Made by a program: the position numbers and the translations under genes
Shown here: positions 12,672 to 21,365 of the stretch, one piece after another
Position numbering within the stretch: position 1 is the stretch's first letter
How the letters are laid out: each line of letters starts with the position of its first letter
Notes under the pieces: model-generated
Seen by the model: the letters and a program-made list of their open reading frames with translations, nothing else
Database searches by the model: none
Told to the model about the DNA's origin: nothing
Assembly (NCBI GenBank): GCA_902794005.1
Contig: CADBFO010000004.1
Location: 105,698-169,697 of the forward strand
Direction: 5' to 3'
From: an uncultured Bacteroidia bacterium
Lineage (GTDB): Bacteria; Bacteroidota; Bacteroidia; Bacteroidales; UBA932
Length of the DNA stretch: 64,000 bases

Positions 12672-13229
12672 ATGAAAATAGCGGTTTACAGCGGTTCCTT
12701 CAATCCGCTCCACATCGGCCACAGGGCCATCATCCGCTTCCTTACGGAAAAGGCGGGCTTCGACCGGGTCTATCTGGTGGTAACCCCCCAGAATCCCTTC
12801 AAGGATGCCCACAGCCTTCCTGCCGGCCAGGACCGCTATGACGCGGCCGCCCGGGCCCTCTCCCGCCATCCCGATCTCAAGGTAACCTTGCAGGACATCG
12901 AACTCAGGATGCCGCCGCCGCAGTACACCATCCACACGCTGGACGCTTTCAGGGAGCGCGAGCCTTGGAACGATTTTACGCTGGTTATCGGGGCCGACAA
13001 TCTGGCCCATTTCATGGGATGGCGCTTTCACGAGCGTATTCTCCTGGAGTACGGCGTGGTGGTGTTTCCCCGCAAGGGCTATCACCGGGGCCACGACAAG
13101 GCCCGCCTCCTGAAAGAGCATCCGGACTACCGGATCACCCTGCTCAAGGCTCCGCTGGTGAACATCTCCTCCACCGAAATCCGCAAGGGGCTGGAGGAGG
13201 GACGTGACATGACTAAATGGCTGATGTGA
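12672..13229 (+). CDS. nadD: Nicotinate-nucleotide adenylyltransferase
   Basis: 185 residues. Joins ATP and nicotinate mononucleotide to make deamido-NAD in NAD synthesis. KIAVYSGSFNPLHIGHRAII holds the nucleotidyltransferase (T/H)xGH motif, and NISSTEIRKGL near the C-terminus is the ISSTxIR motif of the family. Length is normal (about 190-215). The preceding box TATATTTG and the absence of any spaced ribosome site suggest leaderless translation. The stop codon overlaps the start of the CYTH gene as TGATG. Confidence 0.95.
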   Translation: MKIAVYSGSFNPLHIGHRAIIRFLTEKAGFDRVYLVVTPQNPFKDAHSLPAGQDRYDAAARALSRHPDLKVTLQDIELRMPPPQYTIHTLDAFREREPWNDFTLVIGADNLAHFMGWRFHERILLEYGVVVFPRKGYHRGHDKARLLKEHPDYRITLLKAPLVNISSTEIRKGLEEGRDMTKWLM

Positions 13230-13708
13230 TGCATTTCGAGATTGAACGGAAATTTCTGGTCAGGGACGGCCGTTTCAAAGCGTTGTCGGTGCAGTCTTAT
13301 CGGATCAGGCAGGGCTACATCGCGCATGACGGCGGCAATACCGTCCGTGTCCGTATCCGGGACCGCCAGGGCTTCCTTACCGTCAAGGGGCCTTCCCGGG
13401 ACGGCATTTCCCGTTACGAATGGGAGCGGGAGATTCCCCTTGCCGATGCCGAAGAGCTTCTTCTGTTGTGCCACGGCGGCACCATCGACAAAACCCGTCA
13501 CCTGGTTCCGGCGGGGGGCGGAAAGTACTTCGAGGTGGACGAGTTCTACGGAGACAATGCGGGTCTGGTGATGGCGGAGATCGAGCTGGACGCTCCGGAT
13601 GAACCCTTCGAAAAGCCGCTCTGGCTGGGAGAGGAAGTGACCGGAGACCGCCGCTATTATAATTCCCACCTCCTGAAAAATCCTTTCAAAGATTGGCGCA
13701 ACCGTTAA
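13229..13708 (+). CDS. CYTH-domain protein, probable inorganic triphosphatase
   Basis: 159 residues. HFEIERKFLV is the ExExK signature of the CYTH (CyaB/thiamine triphosphatase) fold. Further conserved charged positions are VRVRIRDRQGFLTVKG, EWEREIP and FEVDEF, which line the triphosphate tunnel. Bacterial members of this length usually hydrolyse inorganic triphosphate. The start at 13229 is chosen because the family begins M-x-x-EIERKFL and the codon overlaps the nadD stop by one base (TGATG), suggesting translational coupling. The alternative ATG at 13217 would add four residues. Confidence 0.85.
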   Translation: MHFEIERKFLVRDGRFKALSVQSYRIRQGYIAHDGGNTVRVRIRDRQGFLTVKGPSRDGISRYEWEREIPLADAEELLLLCHGGTIDKTRHLVPAGGGKYFEVDEFYGDNAGLVMAEIELDAPDEPFEKPLWLGEEVTGDRRYYNSHLLKNPFKDWRNR

Positions 13709-13723
13709 TTTTGCTTATTTTTG
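13693..13723 (+). promoter_or_regulatory. Promoter of the cobalamin riboswitch-btuB transcript
   Basis: TTG at 13693-13695 and TATTTTTG at 13716-13723 (exact TAnnTTTG) are separated by 20 nt, the spacing expected for the Bacteroidota primary sigma factor. Transcription would begin near 13730, at the 5' edge of the riboswitch. The -33 box lies inside the end of the CYTH gene. Confidence 0.7.
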
Positions 13724-13728
13724 CAGCG

Positions 13729-13910
13729 GATGAAGGTGGCCTGCAAGGCCCTAACAGGGAAGCCGGTGAAAATCCGGAACTGTGCCCGCAGCTGTGAAGT
13801 CCATCCAACGGCTCCGAACCATGCCATTGAGAAATCGAGAAGGCCGGAGCCGGGATCAGTCAGAAGACCTGCCTTCATCAAGTTTAACGTAGGGACCCGG
13901 GGGCAGGTTC
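13729..13910 (+). promoter_or_regulatory. Cobalamin (B12) riboswitch with 3' expression platform
   Basis: The conserved core is clear: AGCCGGTGAAAATCCGGAAC (13761-13780) then TGTGCCCGCAGCTG, a GCCATTG segment near 13823, and CAGTCAGAAGACCTGCC (13857-13873), the hallmark 3' end of the B12 box. GACCTGCC at 13866-13873 can pair with GGCAGGTT at 13902-13909, 18 nt before the btuB start, so binding of cobalamin probably decides whether the region near the start codon is free. There is no U-tract, which favours translational control. Expected effect: high B12 lowers synthesis of the receptor and the binding lipoprotein. Confidence 0.95.
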
Positions 13911-13927
13911 CGGTATAAGCGCAAAGT

Positions 13928-15709
13928 ATGCTTTTCTCTTTTTTATTGGCGGCGGGCTTGCAGTTGTCGGCCCGGCCGGACACGCTGAAGGCCGTGACCG
14001 TTGTGGCCGACCGCGGCGTAGTGGTATCCCGGACGGATACCCTCACCGTCCATCCTTCTCAAGACGTTTCATCCACCCTGCAGCAGCTTCCCGGGCTGTA
14101 TGTGGGGGATTACGGCTCCCTTGCGGGCCTCAAGTCGGTGAGCCTGCGCGGTTTCGGAAGCCCGCATACCGCCATTTACATCGACGGCATCCGGGTGGCC
14201 AACATCCAGTCCGGCCAGAACGACCTGGGCATGCTGGATCTGCCTTCCGTGGAGGCCGTCGTGGCCGACTATGCCCAGAACAGCCTGAACTTCATCAGTG
14301 CGCGACCCGTCTTCCGCCGCGGGCCGGTCTCCGGCGACGTGCGTCTCCAGTACGGCTCCTTTTCCACCTGGCAGCCGTACGGCCGCCTGAACTTCCGCCT
14401 GGGAGAGCGCTGGAGCCTGTCGGCCACTGCCGGCGGGGCGGTTACCAAGGGCAATTTCCCCCTGGAGGACGGTACGCTGCGCACCAACAACGATTTGAAG
14501 CAGCTCCGTGGCGGGCTGGACCTTTTCGGCCTGCTGGAAGGGGGCGATTTTCACGCCAAGGTCTATTACAACGGGGCCGATCGCGGCACGCCCGGCTCCC
14601 TGGACTGGCCTTCCTCCGACCGCCAGACAGACCGCAATGTCTTTGGACAGTTCCTCCTTCGGAAGGCCTTCGGCGCGGTTTATACCCTGCATCTGAGCGG
14701 AAAGGCGGCTTATGACAAGCTCCTTTACCGGAGCGAATGGGGAGACAGCGATTATCAGCAGGCCAATTTCCAGCTGAACAGCACGCATCGCTTCCGGATG
14801 GGCCGGCACTGGACCGGCTCCGTCACGGCCGACTTGGAGCTGCACGGCATGAACGGCAACGTGTACAACGGACATCGTTTCCAGACGCTTGGCGCTGCCG
14901 CGGTGGCCTACACTTCCTCGCGGCTCAAGGCCAGCCTCACCCTGCAGTACGATGGCATCTGGGGCCGCAGCGCCCCGTCGTGGAATGTGCTTTCCCCTTC
15001 GGCCGATGTGCGCCTGACCCTTGTGGAGGGCCTGGATCTGCTGGCTTTCGGGCGGCGGGGCTTCCGGGCGCCCACCTTCAATGAACTGTTCTATCCCGGC
15101 TATGGGAATCCCGCCCTGCGGCCCGAGGACGGCTGGCTCACCGACCTGGGGCTGGACTTCCGCCGCTCCCTGGGCGCCTGGACCCTCAAGGCCCGGGCCG
15201 ACGGCTACTACAACGCCCTCACCGACAAGATCATTTCGGCCCCGACGGAAGACCCTGCCGTGTGGCTGCCCTTCAATGTGGGCAAGGTGCAGGCGATGGG
15301 AGCGGATGTGATGGCCGGCTTCGATTATGCCGGCGGCCCCTGGCTGGCATCCCTGACAGCCCGCTACGGCTGGCAGAAAGCCGTGGACAAAACCCCGGAC
15401 AGTTACACCTATGGCCGGCAGATTGCCTATGTGGCCCGCCATACGGCTCAGCTGCAGGGCTCCCTGGCTTTCCGTGGCTGGACCCTCGGCGCCCGCTGGA
15501 TGCTCCGGGCCGGGCGGTACGACGCTTCGGGTCCCATGCCCGACTACCACGTCCTGGACCTCAGCTTCGACAAAGAGTTCGCCCTGGGCGGCACCAGCCT
15601 TGGCATCCACGCCGCGGCCCGGAATCTCCTGAACCGGCGCTACCAGATTGTCTCCGGCTATCCCATGCCCGGACGCAACTTCACGGCCGGTCTTCGTTTC
15701 CTTTTTTGA
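13928..15709 (+). CDS. btuB: TonB-dependent outer-membrane receptor, BtuB-like (vitamin B12 uptake)
   Basis: 593 residues, within the BtuB range. A plug domain follows the signal peptide: TLKAVTVVADRGVVVSRTDT is the TonB-box region, and VSSTLQQLPGLYVGDYGSL with SLRGFGSPHTAIYIDGIRV is the plug core. RRGFRAPTFNELFYPGYGNP and LRPEDGWLTDLGLDF are typical barrel motifs, and the last residue is Phe. The cobalamin riboswitch directly upstream fixes the substrate as B12 or a related corrinoid. An in-frame stop at 13916 rules out a longer start, so the signal peptide is real but has no basic residue before its hydrophobic core, which is unusual. The stop overlaps the next start as TGATG. Confidence 0.9.
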   Translation: MLFSFLLAAGLQLSARPDTLKAVTVVADRGVVVSRTDTLTVHPSQDVSSTLQQLPGLYVGDYGSLAGLKSVSLRGFGSPHTAIYIDGIRVANIQSGQNDLGMLDLPSVEAVVADYAQNSLNFISARPVFRRGPVSGDVRLQYGSFSTWQPYGRLNFRLGERWSLSATAGGAVTKGNFPLEDGTLRTNNDLKQLRGGLDLFGLLEGGDFHAKVYYNGADRGTPGSLDWPSSDRQTDRNVFGQFLLRKAFGAVYTLHLSGKAAYDKLLYRSEWGDSDYQQANFQLNSTHRFRMGRHWTGSVTADLELHGMNGNVYNGHRFQTLGAAAVAYTSSRLKASLTLQYDGIWGRSAPSWNVLSPSADVRLTLVEGLDLLAFGRRGFRAPTFNELFYPGYGNPALRPEDGWLTDLGLDFRRSLGAWTLKARADGYYNALTDKIISAPTEDPAVWLPFNVGKVQAMGADVMAGFDYAGGPWLASLTARYGWQKAVDKTPDSYTYGRQIAYVARHTAQLQGSLAFRGWTLGARWMLRAGRYDASGPMPDYHVLDLSFDKEFALGGTSLGIHAAARNLLNRRYQIVSGYPMPGRNFTAGLRFLF

Positions 15710-16812
15710 TGCTTTGCCGCGTTGACATAAAATTGGCCTTCAGCAAGCTTCTGCGTGTCAACGCGGCAGCGTTTTCGTGCAAAAAGGCCGTTTTGCTTGC
15801 CGCGTTGACACAAAAACGCCCCTGGAGGCTGCTCTGCGTGTCAACGTGGCTGGCGCTGGCCTGCGCCGGGCCGGCCGTGCGGCAGGAGAGCGGGATGGAA
15901 TATGCCCGCTGGTTCAGCATTCTGCAGGACGGGGCGGTGGTTTTGCGCACTCCGGGCGGGGATGCGGACACGCTCCGGGGCCCTTTCCGCCGGATGGTAT
16001 GCATGTCCAGCTCGTACGTGGGCTTTCTGGAAGCCATCGGGGCCGACAGCACCGTAGCGGGCGTTTCCGGCTTGCAGTTCCTGGGAAACAGGAAGGTGAA
16101 CGCCATCGAGGCGGGCTACGATGCTGCGCTCAACTACGAAGCCATCCTCCTGACCCGGCCGGACCTTTTCCTTACCTACAGCGTATCTTCTGCGGAACCG
16201 CCCTATCTGGCCAGACTGCGGGAACTGGGCATCCGCTGCGCCACCGTAAGCGAGCATTTGGAAAGCCATCCGCTGGCCCGGGCGGAATACGTGAAGCTTT
16301 TCGGGGCCCTCACCGGTCGTGAGGCCGCGGCCGATTCCGTTTTCTCCGCCGTCCGGGACCGCTACTTGGCCCTGGTGCAGCCCTCGGCCACAAAAAAGGT
16401 GCTCATCAACATCCCGTATGCCAGCCAGTGGTTCATTCCGGGCGGAGACAATTACATGACCCGGCTCATCCGCGATGCCGGCGGCATCCTCCTGGGGGCC
16501 GTCCCCGGAAAGCAGGAGTCGTCGGTCATCGGCCTGGAAACGGCGTATGCCTTTGCGCAGGAGGCCGATGTCTGGCTCCACCCCGGCTGGTGCGAAACCC
16601 GGGAGCAGCTTCGCGCCGTGCATCCGCTCTTTTCCGAGTTCCCCGTCCTGGAAAAGGACGTCTGGAACAATACCCTTCAGCGCACCCCTGGCGGCGGCAA
16701 CCGTTTCTGGGAAACCGGCCCCGTGCGTCCGGATTGGGTACTGGAAGACTTGACCCGGATTTTCTCCGGGTCAGTCACAGATTCTTTGCATTATTATCTT
16801 CCTGTCGATTAG
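15709..16812 (+). CDS. btuF: B12-binding ABC-transporter lipoprotein (BtuF-like) with repeat-derived N-terminus
   Basis: 367 residues from the ATG that overlaps the btuB stop. The body is a periplasmic binding protein of the BtuF/FepB type: RMVCMSSSYVGFLEAIGAD, DLFLTYSVSS, QWFIPGGDNYMTRLIRDAGG and a C-terminal HPLFSEFPVLEKDVWNN. WLALAC (Cys about 52) is a good lipobox. What precedes it is odd: about 35 residues encoded by two copies of a palindromic DNA repeat (15715-15768 and 15798-15850). The true start may be a TTG at 15793, which would leave a normal-length signal peptide. It should pass B12 to BtuCD, but neither gene follows here. Confidence 0.82.
   Translation: MLCRVDIKLAFSKLLRVNAAAFSCKKAVLLAALTQKRPWRLLCVSTWLALACAGPAVRQESGMEYARWFSILQDGAVVLRTPGGDADTLRGPFRRMVCMSSSYVGFLEAIGADSTVAGVSGLQFLGNRKVNAIEAGYDAALNYEAILLTRPDLFLTYSVSSAEPPYLARLRELGIRCATVSEHLESHPLARAEYVKLFGALTGREAAADSVFSAVRDRYLALVQPSATKKVLINIPYASQWFIPGGDNYMTRLIRDAGGILLGAVPGKQESSVIGLETAYAFAQEADVWLHPGWCETREQLRAVHPLFSEFPVLEKDVWNNTLQRTPGGGNRFWETGPVRPDWVLEDLTRIFSGSVTDSLHYYLPVD
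15715..15850 (+). repeat. Two copies of a 54-bp palindromic repeat at the 5' end of btuF
   Basis: TGCCGCGTTGACA at 15715-15727 and its exact reverse complement at 15756-15768 bound the first copy. The same 13 bases recur at 15798-15810, and 12 bases of the inverted arm at 15839-15850 with one change. The copies are 83 bp apart. Both lie inside the btuF reading frame, upstream of the signal peptide. Confidence 0.85.
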
Positions 16813-16817
16813 GGGAA

Positions 16818-17783
16818 TCAGAACAGTTTCCCCGCATTGAACTTACTGGCCAGCCCCTGCAGTTCATCTGCGGTGGCTGGTCTGTTCAATGCCTCTTTCT
16901 TCTCCTTTTGGAACTGGGCTTTGAGACGGGCGAACTGGCGCTTGGTGTCCAGGGTGAAGTCTCCGCCCTCGATCCAGGCAAAGTAGGAGGGTTCCGCATT
17001 CCACACTTCCCGGGCGGTCTTGCCTTTGTGCTTGCCAAAGCTGATGACCGCTTCCCCTTCATCGTTGTAAACCAGCCGGCCGGCGAAGTCCACGTTGCGG
17101 GTGCGCGGGCCGATTTTGGCCAGGGCGTCCACGTTGTTTTTCAGCACTTCCTGCTGGAATTCCGTGGGCGTCTGATAGCGTTCCAGCTGGCCTTTCAGGA
17201 CCTCGTAGGTGGCCAGGGTGTCCGCCTCTGCGGTGTGGGCGTTCTCGAAGTCTTTGCCGCCGCAGTAGAAGCGGTATGCGGCGCGCAGGTTGCGGGGTTC
17301 GAAATGGTGATAGATGTTCTGGACATCCACCATCCTGCAGGCGTGGAGGTCAAGCTTGTCGATGCAGTCTATCATTTCCTGGGCCTTCTCGCGGGCGGCC
17401 TCGTTGGATAGGCGCGTGACGGAGTAGGCGCGGGCCCGCTCGATTTCCTCGGCCAGCATGGGAAGGTCGAACTTGGCGGAGTTGAAGCCGGCCAGGTCGC
17501 TGCCGTCCAGCCAGGAAGCCACTTCAGGAAGCACTTCGATGAACTTGGGACAGTCCACCAGGTCTTCGTCCTTGACGCCGTTTACTTCCGATGCCTGCGG
17601 ATTGATGGGAATCACGCAATGGTTCGCGTAATCCCAGGGTTTGATTTTCCAGGTTTTGATTTTTGTCTCGCCGCCGGGCATCACCTTTACGAAGCTGAGC
17701 TCGATGATACCGTCGGTGGGAATATTGAGGCCGGTGCTCTCGATGTCGAAGAACAGTAAGGGTCTCTCTAAATTCAGTTCCAT
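16818..17783 (-). CDS. DEDDh 3'-5' exonuclease (DnaQ/epsilon-like) with C-terminal DUF3820-like domain
   Basis: 321 residues. PLLFFDIESTGLNIPTDGII is the Exo I motif (D13, E15), LAGFNSAKFDLPML is Exo II, and HTAEADTLATYEVL is Exo III of the DEDDh class with its His. These are the catalytic metal ligands of exonucleases such as the proofreading subunit of DNA polymerase III and RNase T. The C-terminal part, VISFGKHKGKTAREV and PSYFAWIEGGDF, matches the short DUF3820-type domain often fused to such nucleases. dnaN is 132 nt upstream on the same strand, so a role in replication or repair is likely. Its substrate cannot be told from sequence. Confidence 0.88.
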   Translation of the reverse strand: MELNLERPLLFFDIESTGLNIPTDGIIELSFVKVMPGGETKIKTWKIKPWDYANHCVIPINPQASEVNGVKDEDLVDCPKFIEVLPEVASWLDGSDLAGFNSAKFDLPMLAEEIERARAYSVTRLSNEAAREKAQEMIDCIDKLDLHACRMVDVQNIYHHFEPRNLRAAYRFYCGGKDFENAHTAEADTLATYEVLKGQLERYQTPTEFQQEVLKNNVDALAKIGPRTRNVDFAGRLVYNDEGEAVISFGKHKGKTAREVWNAEPSYFAWIEGGDFTLDTKRQFARLKAQFQKEKKEALNRPATADELQGLASKFNAGKLF

Positions 17784-17838
17784 AAGTTAGTTATTTAGCC
17801 GTCGCTTCGCAGTTCCTCCCATCCTGACGGTGGGACCT

Positions 17839-17873
17839 CGAAACAAGACCCTCCCCCGAGGGGAGGGGTTTCG
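17839..17873 (-). other. Strong hairpin between dnaN and the exonuclease gene
   Basis: CCCTCCCC (17849-17856) pairs perfectly with GGGGAGGG (17860-17867) over a 3-base loop, and the stem continues through CGAAAC/GTTTCG after a 4-base bulge. There is no T-tract on either side. It sits just after the dnaN stop and could attenuate or protect the transcript. Confidence 0.55.
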
Positions 17874-17915
17874 GCTGTGGGTGACGTGAGTGAAACGGAT
17901 CCAATGGCCGCCAGG

Positions 17916-19037
17916 CTATTGGATCATGATGGGCATGAGGATGCCGCAAACCTTCTCGGTATCGGCCTCTTCCTCCGCAGGGAGGATGAGGGCGGCGCGG
18001 CGGGCGTCGGCAAACTTGATTACCAGGCCGGTGCAGCCCATATTGGCCAGAATTTCCGTGAGGAAAGTGCTCTTGAAGCCGATGGTGAGCTCGTCCCCTG
18101 CGTAGTTGCAGTTGATTTTCTCGTAGGCGGCCAGTGCGAAGCCCAGATCCTGGGCGCTGATTTCCAGCTGGCCTTCCTTGAGGGTGAACTTGATGTGGTT
18201 GGAGGCCTTGTTGGCGCACACGGCCACACGCTTGACCGTATTCAGGAGCAGCTGGCGGTCAATTTGCAGGATGTTGGCGTTATTGGTGGGGATCACGTCC
18301 CGGTACTTGGGATATTTGCCCACCACCAGGCGGCACACCATGGTTGTGGCCCCGAAGGTGAACTGCGCAGTGGCGCTGTCGAAGGCGATATCCACATGCT
18401 CCACATCCTTGCCGATGATGGCGCGGAGCACGCCGGCCGGCTTCTTGTGCAGGATGAAGGAAGCCTTCTCCGTGGCCTTCACATCCTTGGTTGTATAACA
18501 GATGAGCTTGTGGGAATCCGAGGCCACCAGCGTGGTGCTCTCCGGGTCGATGTCGAAGAAAATACCGTTCATGGCCGGGCGGATCTCGTCGTCCGCGGTG
18601 GCGTAGATGGTGCTCTGGATGCCGTCCACCAGGCTTTCTGCCGGGAAGGTGACTTTGAGGGCGTCCTCACCGGTCCCCTTGATTTCCGGATAGTCTGCGG
18701 CCGGGAAGTAGGGGAGCACGGAGTTACCGCTGGCCCAGCTGCACTCGAAGGAGCTTTCCGACACCGTCTTGATGCCCACCGGCTGGTCCGGCAGTTCTTT
18801 CAGGAGGTCGATCATGTGGCGGGCGGGAACGGCGATGGAGCCTTCTTCCGCTTCCCCCTCCACCTCGATGGCGGTGCGCAGGGTGAGTTCACTGTCCGAT
18901 GCCGTGATTTCCAACTTGCCATCCTTCAGGACAAAAAGGAAATTCTCCAGGATGGGAAGCGGAGACTTGGACGGAATGGCCTTGGATACATCCATCAGGG
19001 CCTTCAGGAGATTGGTGCTGGAAATGGTCAGATTCAT
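17916..19037 (-). CDS. dnaN: DNA polymerase III beta subunit (sliding clamp)
   Basis: 373 residues, normal for the clamp. NLTISSTNLLKALMDVSKAI is the usual N-terminus. SPLPILENFLFVLKDGKLEI, VPARHMIDLLKELPDQPV, DEIRPAMNGIFFDI, LVASDSHKLICY and the C-terminal MPIMIQ (close to the family MPMR/L end) span the three clamp domains. The dimer encircles DNA and tethers polymerase. It is not next to dnaA here. The upstream gap has an exact TAnnTTTG box, and the DEDDh exonuclease gene follows on the same strand. Confidence 0.97.
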   Translation of the reverse strand: MNLTISSTNLLKALMDVSKAIPSKSPLPILENFLFVLKDGKLEITASDSELTLRTAIEVEGEAEEGSIAVPARHMIDLLKELPDQPVGIKTVSESSFECSWASGNSVLPYFPAADYPEIKGTGEDALKVTFPAESLVDGIQSTIYATADDEIRPAMNGIFFDIDPESTTLVASDSHKLICYTTKDVKATEKASFILHKKPAGVLRAIIGKDVEHVDIAFDSATAQFTFGATTMVCRLVVGKYPKYRDVIPTNNANILQIDRQLLLNTVKRVAVCANKASNHIKFTLKEGQLEISAQDLGFALAAYEKINCNYAGDELTIGFKSTFLTEILANMGCTGLVIKFADARRAALILPAEEEADTEKVCGILMPIMIQ

Positions 19038-19073
19038 ATCGCTTTCTTTTTAATTATCTCGTTTGTCAACTCA

Positions 19074-19081
19074 CAAATATA
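19074..19081 (-). promoter_or_regulatory. -7 promoter element for dnaN
   Basis: On the minus strand this reads TATATTTG, an exact TAnnTTTG, 36 nt before the dnaN start codon. No clear -33 TTG at the 20-nt spacing. Confidence 0.6.
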
Positions 19082-19129
19082 ATCATTTTCTTCCAAAATG
19101 CGCCCGGGCCGGCGGAAAAACTTCCCTGT

Positions 19130-21352
19130 TTACCGGAGACTGAAATCCAGGCTGGCGGCGATGTTCTCCGAAGACGTTCCCACCAGGGCTTTGAACGCGC
19201 CGGCTTCGGCCACCCATCCGTGGCTGCCGGCATCGAAGAAACTCAGGTCTTTCCGGTCCAGGGAGAAGCTCAGTTTCCGGCTTTCTCCGGGTTTCAGATA
19301 CACTTTCTGGAAGCCTTTGAGCTCTTTCACGGGGCGCTCCACGGAGGCCTCTACGTCGGAGACATACAGCTGGACCACTTCTGCACCCGCGACGCTGCCG
19401 GTATTGGTGAGCGTGGCGCTAACCGTGAAACGGTCCTTCCCGGCGGCCTTCACCGCTGCGTCGGAGAGGGAGAAGGTGGTGTAGCTGAGTCCGTGGCCGA
19501 AGGGGAACTGGACGGGGATGCCCTTGCTGGAATACCAGCGGTAGCCGATGAACACGCCTTCGTCATAGTACTCCTGCCACCATTCCTGGCCTTCTTCCCG
19601 GATGCCGGGATACTGGCGCTCGGTCTTCAGGGGACCGTCGGCCAGGGCGAGCGGCATGGTGAAAGGAAGCTTGCCGGAAGGGTTCACGGCACCGGTGAGC
19701 ACATCGGCCAGGGCGTGGCCGCTTTCGGAGCCGCCATACCAGCCTTGGACGATGGCGTTCACCTTGGGTGCCCAGGGCATGGCTACCGGTGATCCGGAAA
19801 TGTTCACCACCACCATCTTTTTGGCGACGGCGGCGAGGGCCTCGATCAGGGCGTCCTGGCCATAAGGCAGCACGATGTCTTTGCGGTCCGTGCCTTCGTT
19901 GTCCTGCCCGTCACTCTTGTTCAGACCGCCGATGAACAGCACGCAGTCTGCGTCCTGCGCCGCCTGGACGGCATCGGAGAGGAGCTGTCCGGCGCTGCGG
20001 CTTTCGCTCAGGTCCTGTCCGGTGACCACCTTGTTGTAGTCCGTGGTGGTGTCGCCTACATAGCCGCGCTCCCAGACCACCTGGACATGGCCATCAAACA
20101 CTTCATGCAGGGCCTCCAGCGGGATAATCTCGTACTTGGTTTTCAGGTTGGAGCTTCCTCCGCCCACCACCATCATCTTGTAGGCGTTCTCTCCCACTAC
20201 CAGGAGCTTGCCGCCCTCGGGGATGCTGAGGGGGAGCGTACCGTCGTTCTGCAGGAGGACGATGCCCTCGGCCGCAATCTTGCGGGCGGCGGCGTAATGC
20301 TCCGGCGAATTGAAGCTGCCGAAGTGCTGTTCACCCATGGAGGTGCGGAAGATGGTGCGCAGGATGCGGGAGGCCTTGTCGTTGAGCACTTCCTCCGTGG
20401 CTCGTCCGTCGCGCAGACGCGCCAGATAGGGGTTGGCCAGATGGTAATTGGCATAGCTGTCCGAGGCATTGCCGCTGAGGCCGTTGGTCCAGGTGCCCAT
20501 CTCGATGTCCAGGCCGTTCACGATGGCCTCGTCGTCGTCCCGGCAGCCACCCCAGTCGCTGATGACCACCCCGTCGAAGCCCCACTCGTCCTTCAGGATG
20601 TCGCAGAGGAGTTTCTTGTTGTGGCAGTTGAACTGGCCGTTATACAGGTTATAGGAGCCCATGATGGCCCATGCGCCGCCTTCCTGGACAGCCGCCTGGA
20701 AAGCCGGGAGGTAAATCTCGTACAGGGTACGGTCGTCCACATTGGAGGACGTGGCCGTGCGGCGCACCTCCTGGTTGTTCACGGCAAAATGCTTCACGCA
20801 GGCCGCTACGCCATTCTCCTGGACGCCTTTCACATAGGGGACGACCAGGGCCGATGCCAGGTAGGGATCTTCCCCCATGTATTCGAAGGTCCGTCCGTTC
20901 AGGGGTGTACGGCCCATGTTCACGCCGGGGCCCAGCAGGATGTCCTTTTCGCGGTAGCGGGCTTCTTCGCCGATGCTGCGGCCATACAGCAGGGACAGTT
21001 CCCTGTCCCAGGTGGCGGCCAGGTTTACCAGGGCGGGGAAGGCGGTGCAGGAGTCGTTGGTCCAGCCGGCCTGGTCCCATTCGTCCCAGAGGACCTCCGG
21101 ACGGATGCCGTGCGGTCCGTCCGTGTGCCAGAGCTCGGGAATGCCCAGGCGGGGTACACCGGCGCTGGAAAACTTGGACTGGGCGTGGGTGAGGGCCACT
21201 TTCTCTTCCAAGCTCATGCGGGAGAGGGCGTCCTGGACCCTTTCCTCCAGAGGGGCGGAAGCGTCGGCATACACGGGACCTGTTTTCCTGGCGGGGGAAC
21301 AGGCGATGGCCACGGTCACAAGGGCGGCCAGAAGCAGATACGGGGATTTCAT
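19130..21352 (-). CDS. Glycoside hydrolase family 3 beta-glucosidase, lipoprotein
   Basis: 740 residues. The start at 21352 gives KSPYLLLAALVTVAIAC with a lipobox Cys at 18. The GH3 N-terminal barrel is plain: GIPELWHTDGPHGIRP, LGPGVNMGRTPLNGRTFEY, VKHFAVNNQE (K187, H188) and the nucleophile Asp at 266 in GVVISDWGG. The second domain (GGLNKSDGQDNEGTDRKDI) and a C-terminal fibronectin-III-like domain ending with VGTSSENI are also present. Such enzymes remove terminal glucose from beta-linked oligosaccharides. It lies 13 nt after the regulator gene and would finish depolymerisation of the products of the GH30 enzyme in the same locus. Confidence 0.93.
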   Translation of the reverse strand: MKSPYLLLAALVTVAIACSPARKTGPVYADASAPLEERVQDALSRMSLEEKVALTHAQSKFSSAGVPRLGIPELWHTDGPHGIRPEVLWDEWDQAGWTNDSCTAFPALVNLAATWDRELSLLYGRSIGEEARYREKDILLGPGVNMGRTPLNGRTFEYMGEDPYLASALVVPYVKGVQENGVAACVKHFAVNNQEVRRTATSSNVDDRTLYEIYLPAFQAAVQEGGAWAIMGSYNLYNGQFNCHNKKLLCDILKDEWGFDGVVISDWGGCRDDDEAIVNGLDIEMGTWTNGLSGNASDSYANYHLANPYLARLRDGRATEEVLNDKASRILRTIFRTSMGEQHFGSFNSPEHYAAARKIAAEGIVLLQNDGTLPLSIPEGGKLLVVGENAYKMMVVGGGSSNLKTKYEIIPLEALHEVFDGHVQVVWERGYVGDTTTDYNKVVTGQDLSESRSAGQLLSDAVQAAQDADCVLFIGGLNKSDGQDNEGTDRKDIVLPYGQDALIEALAAVAKKMVVVNISGSPVAMPWAPKVNAIVQGWYGGSESGHALADVLTGAVNPSGKLPFTMPLALADGPLKTERQYPGIREEGQEWWQEYYDEGVFIGYRWYSSKGIPVQFPFGHGLSYTTFSLSDAAVKAAGKDRFTVSATLTNTGSVAGAEVVQLYVSDVEASVERPVKELKGFQKVYLKPGESRKLSFSLDRKDLSFFDAGSHGWVAEAGAFKALVGTSSENIAASLDFSLR

Positions 21353-21365
21353 ATGCATATTATTG

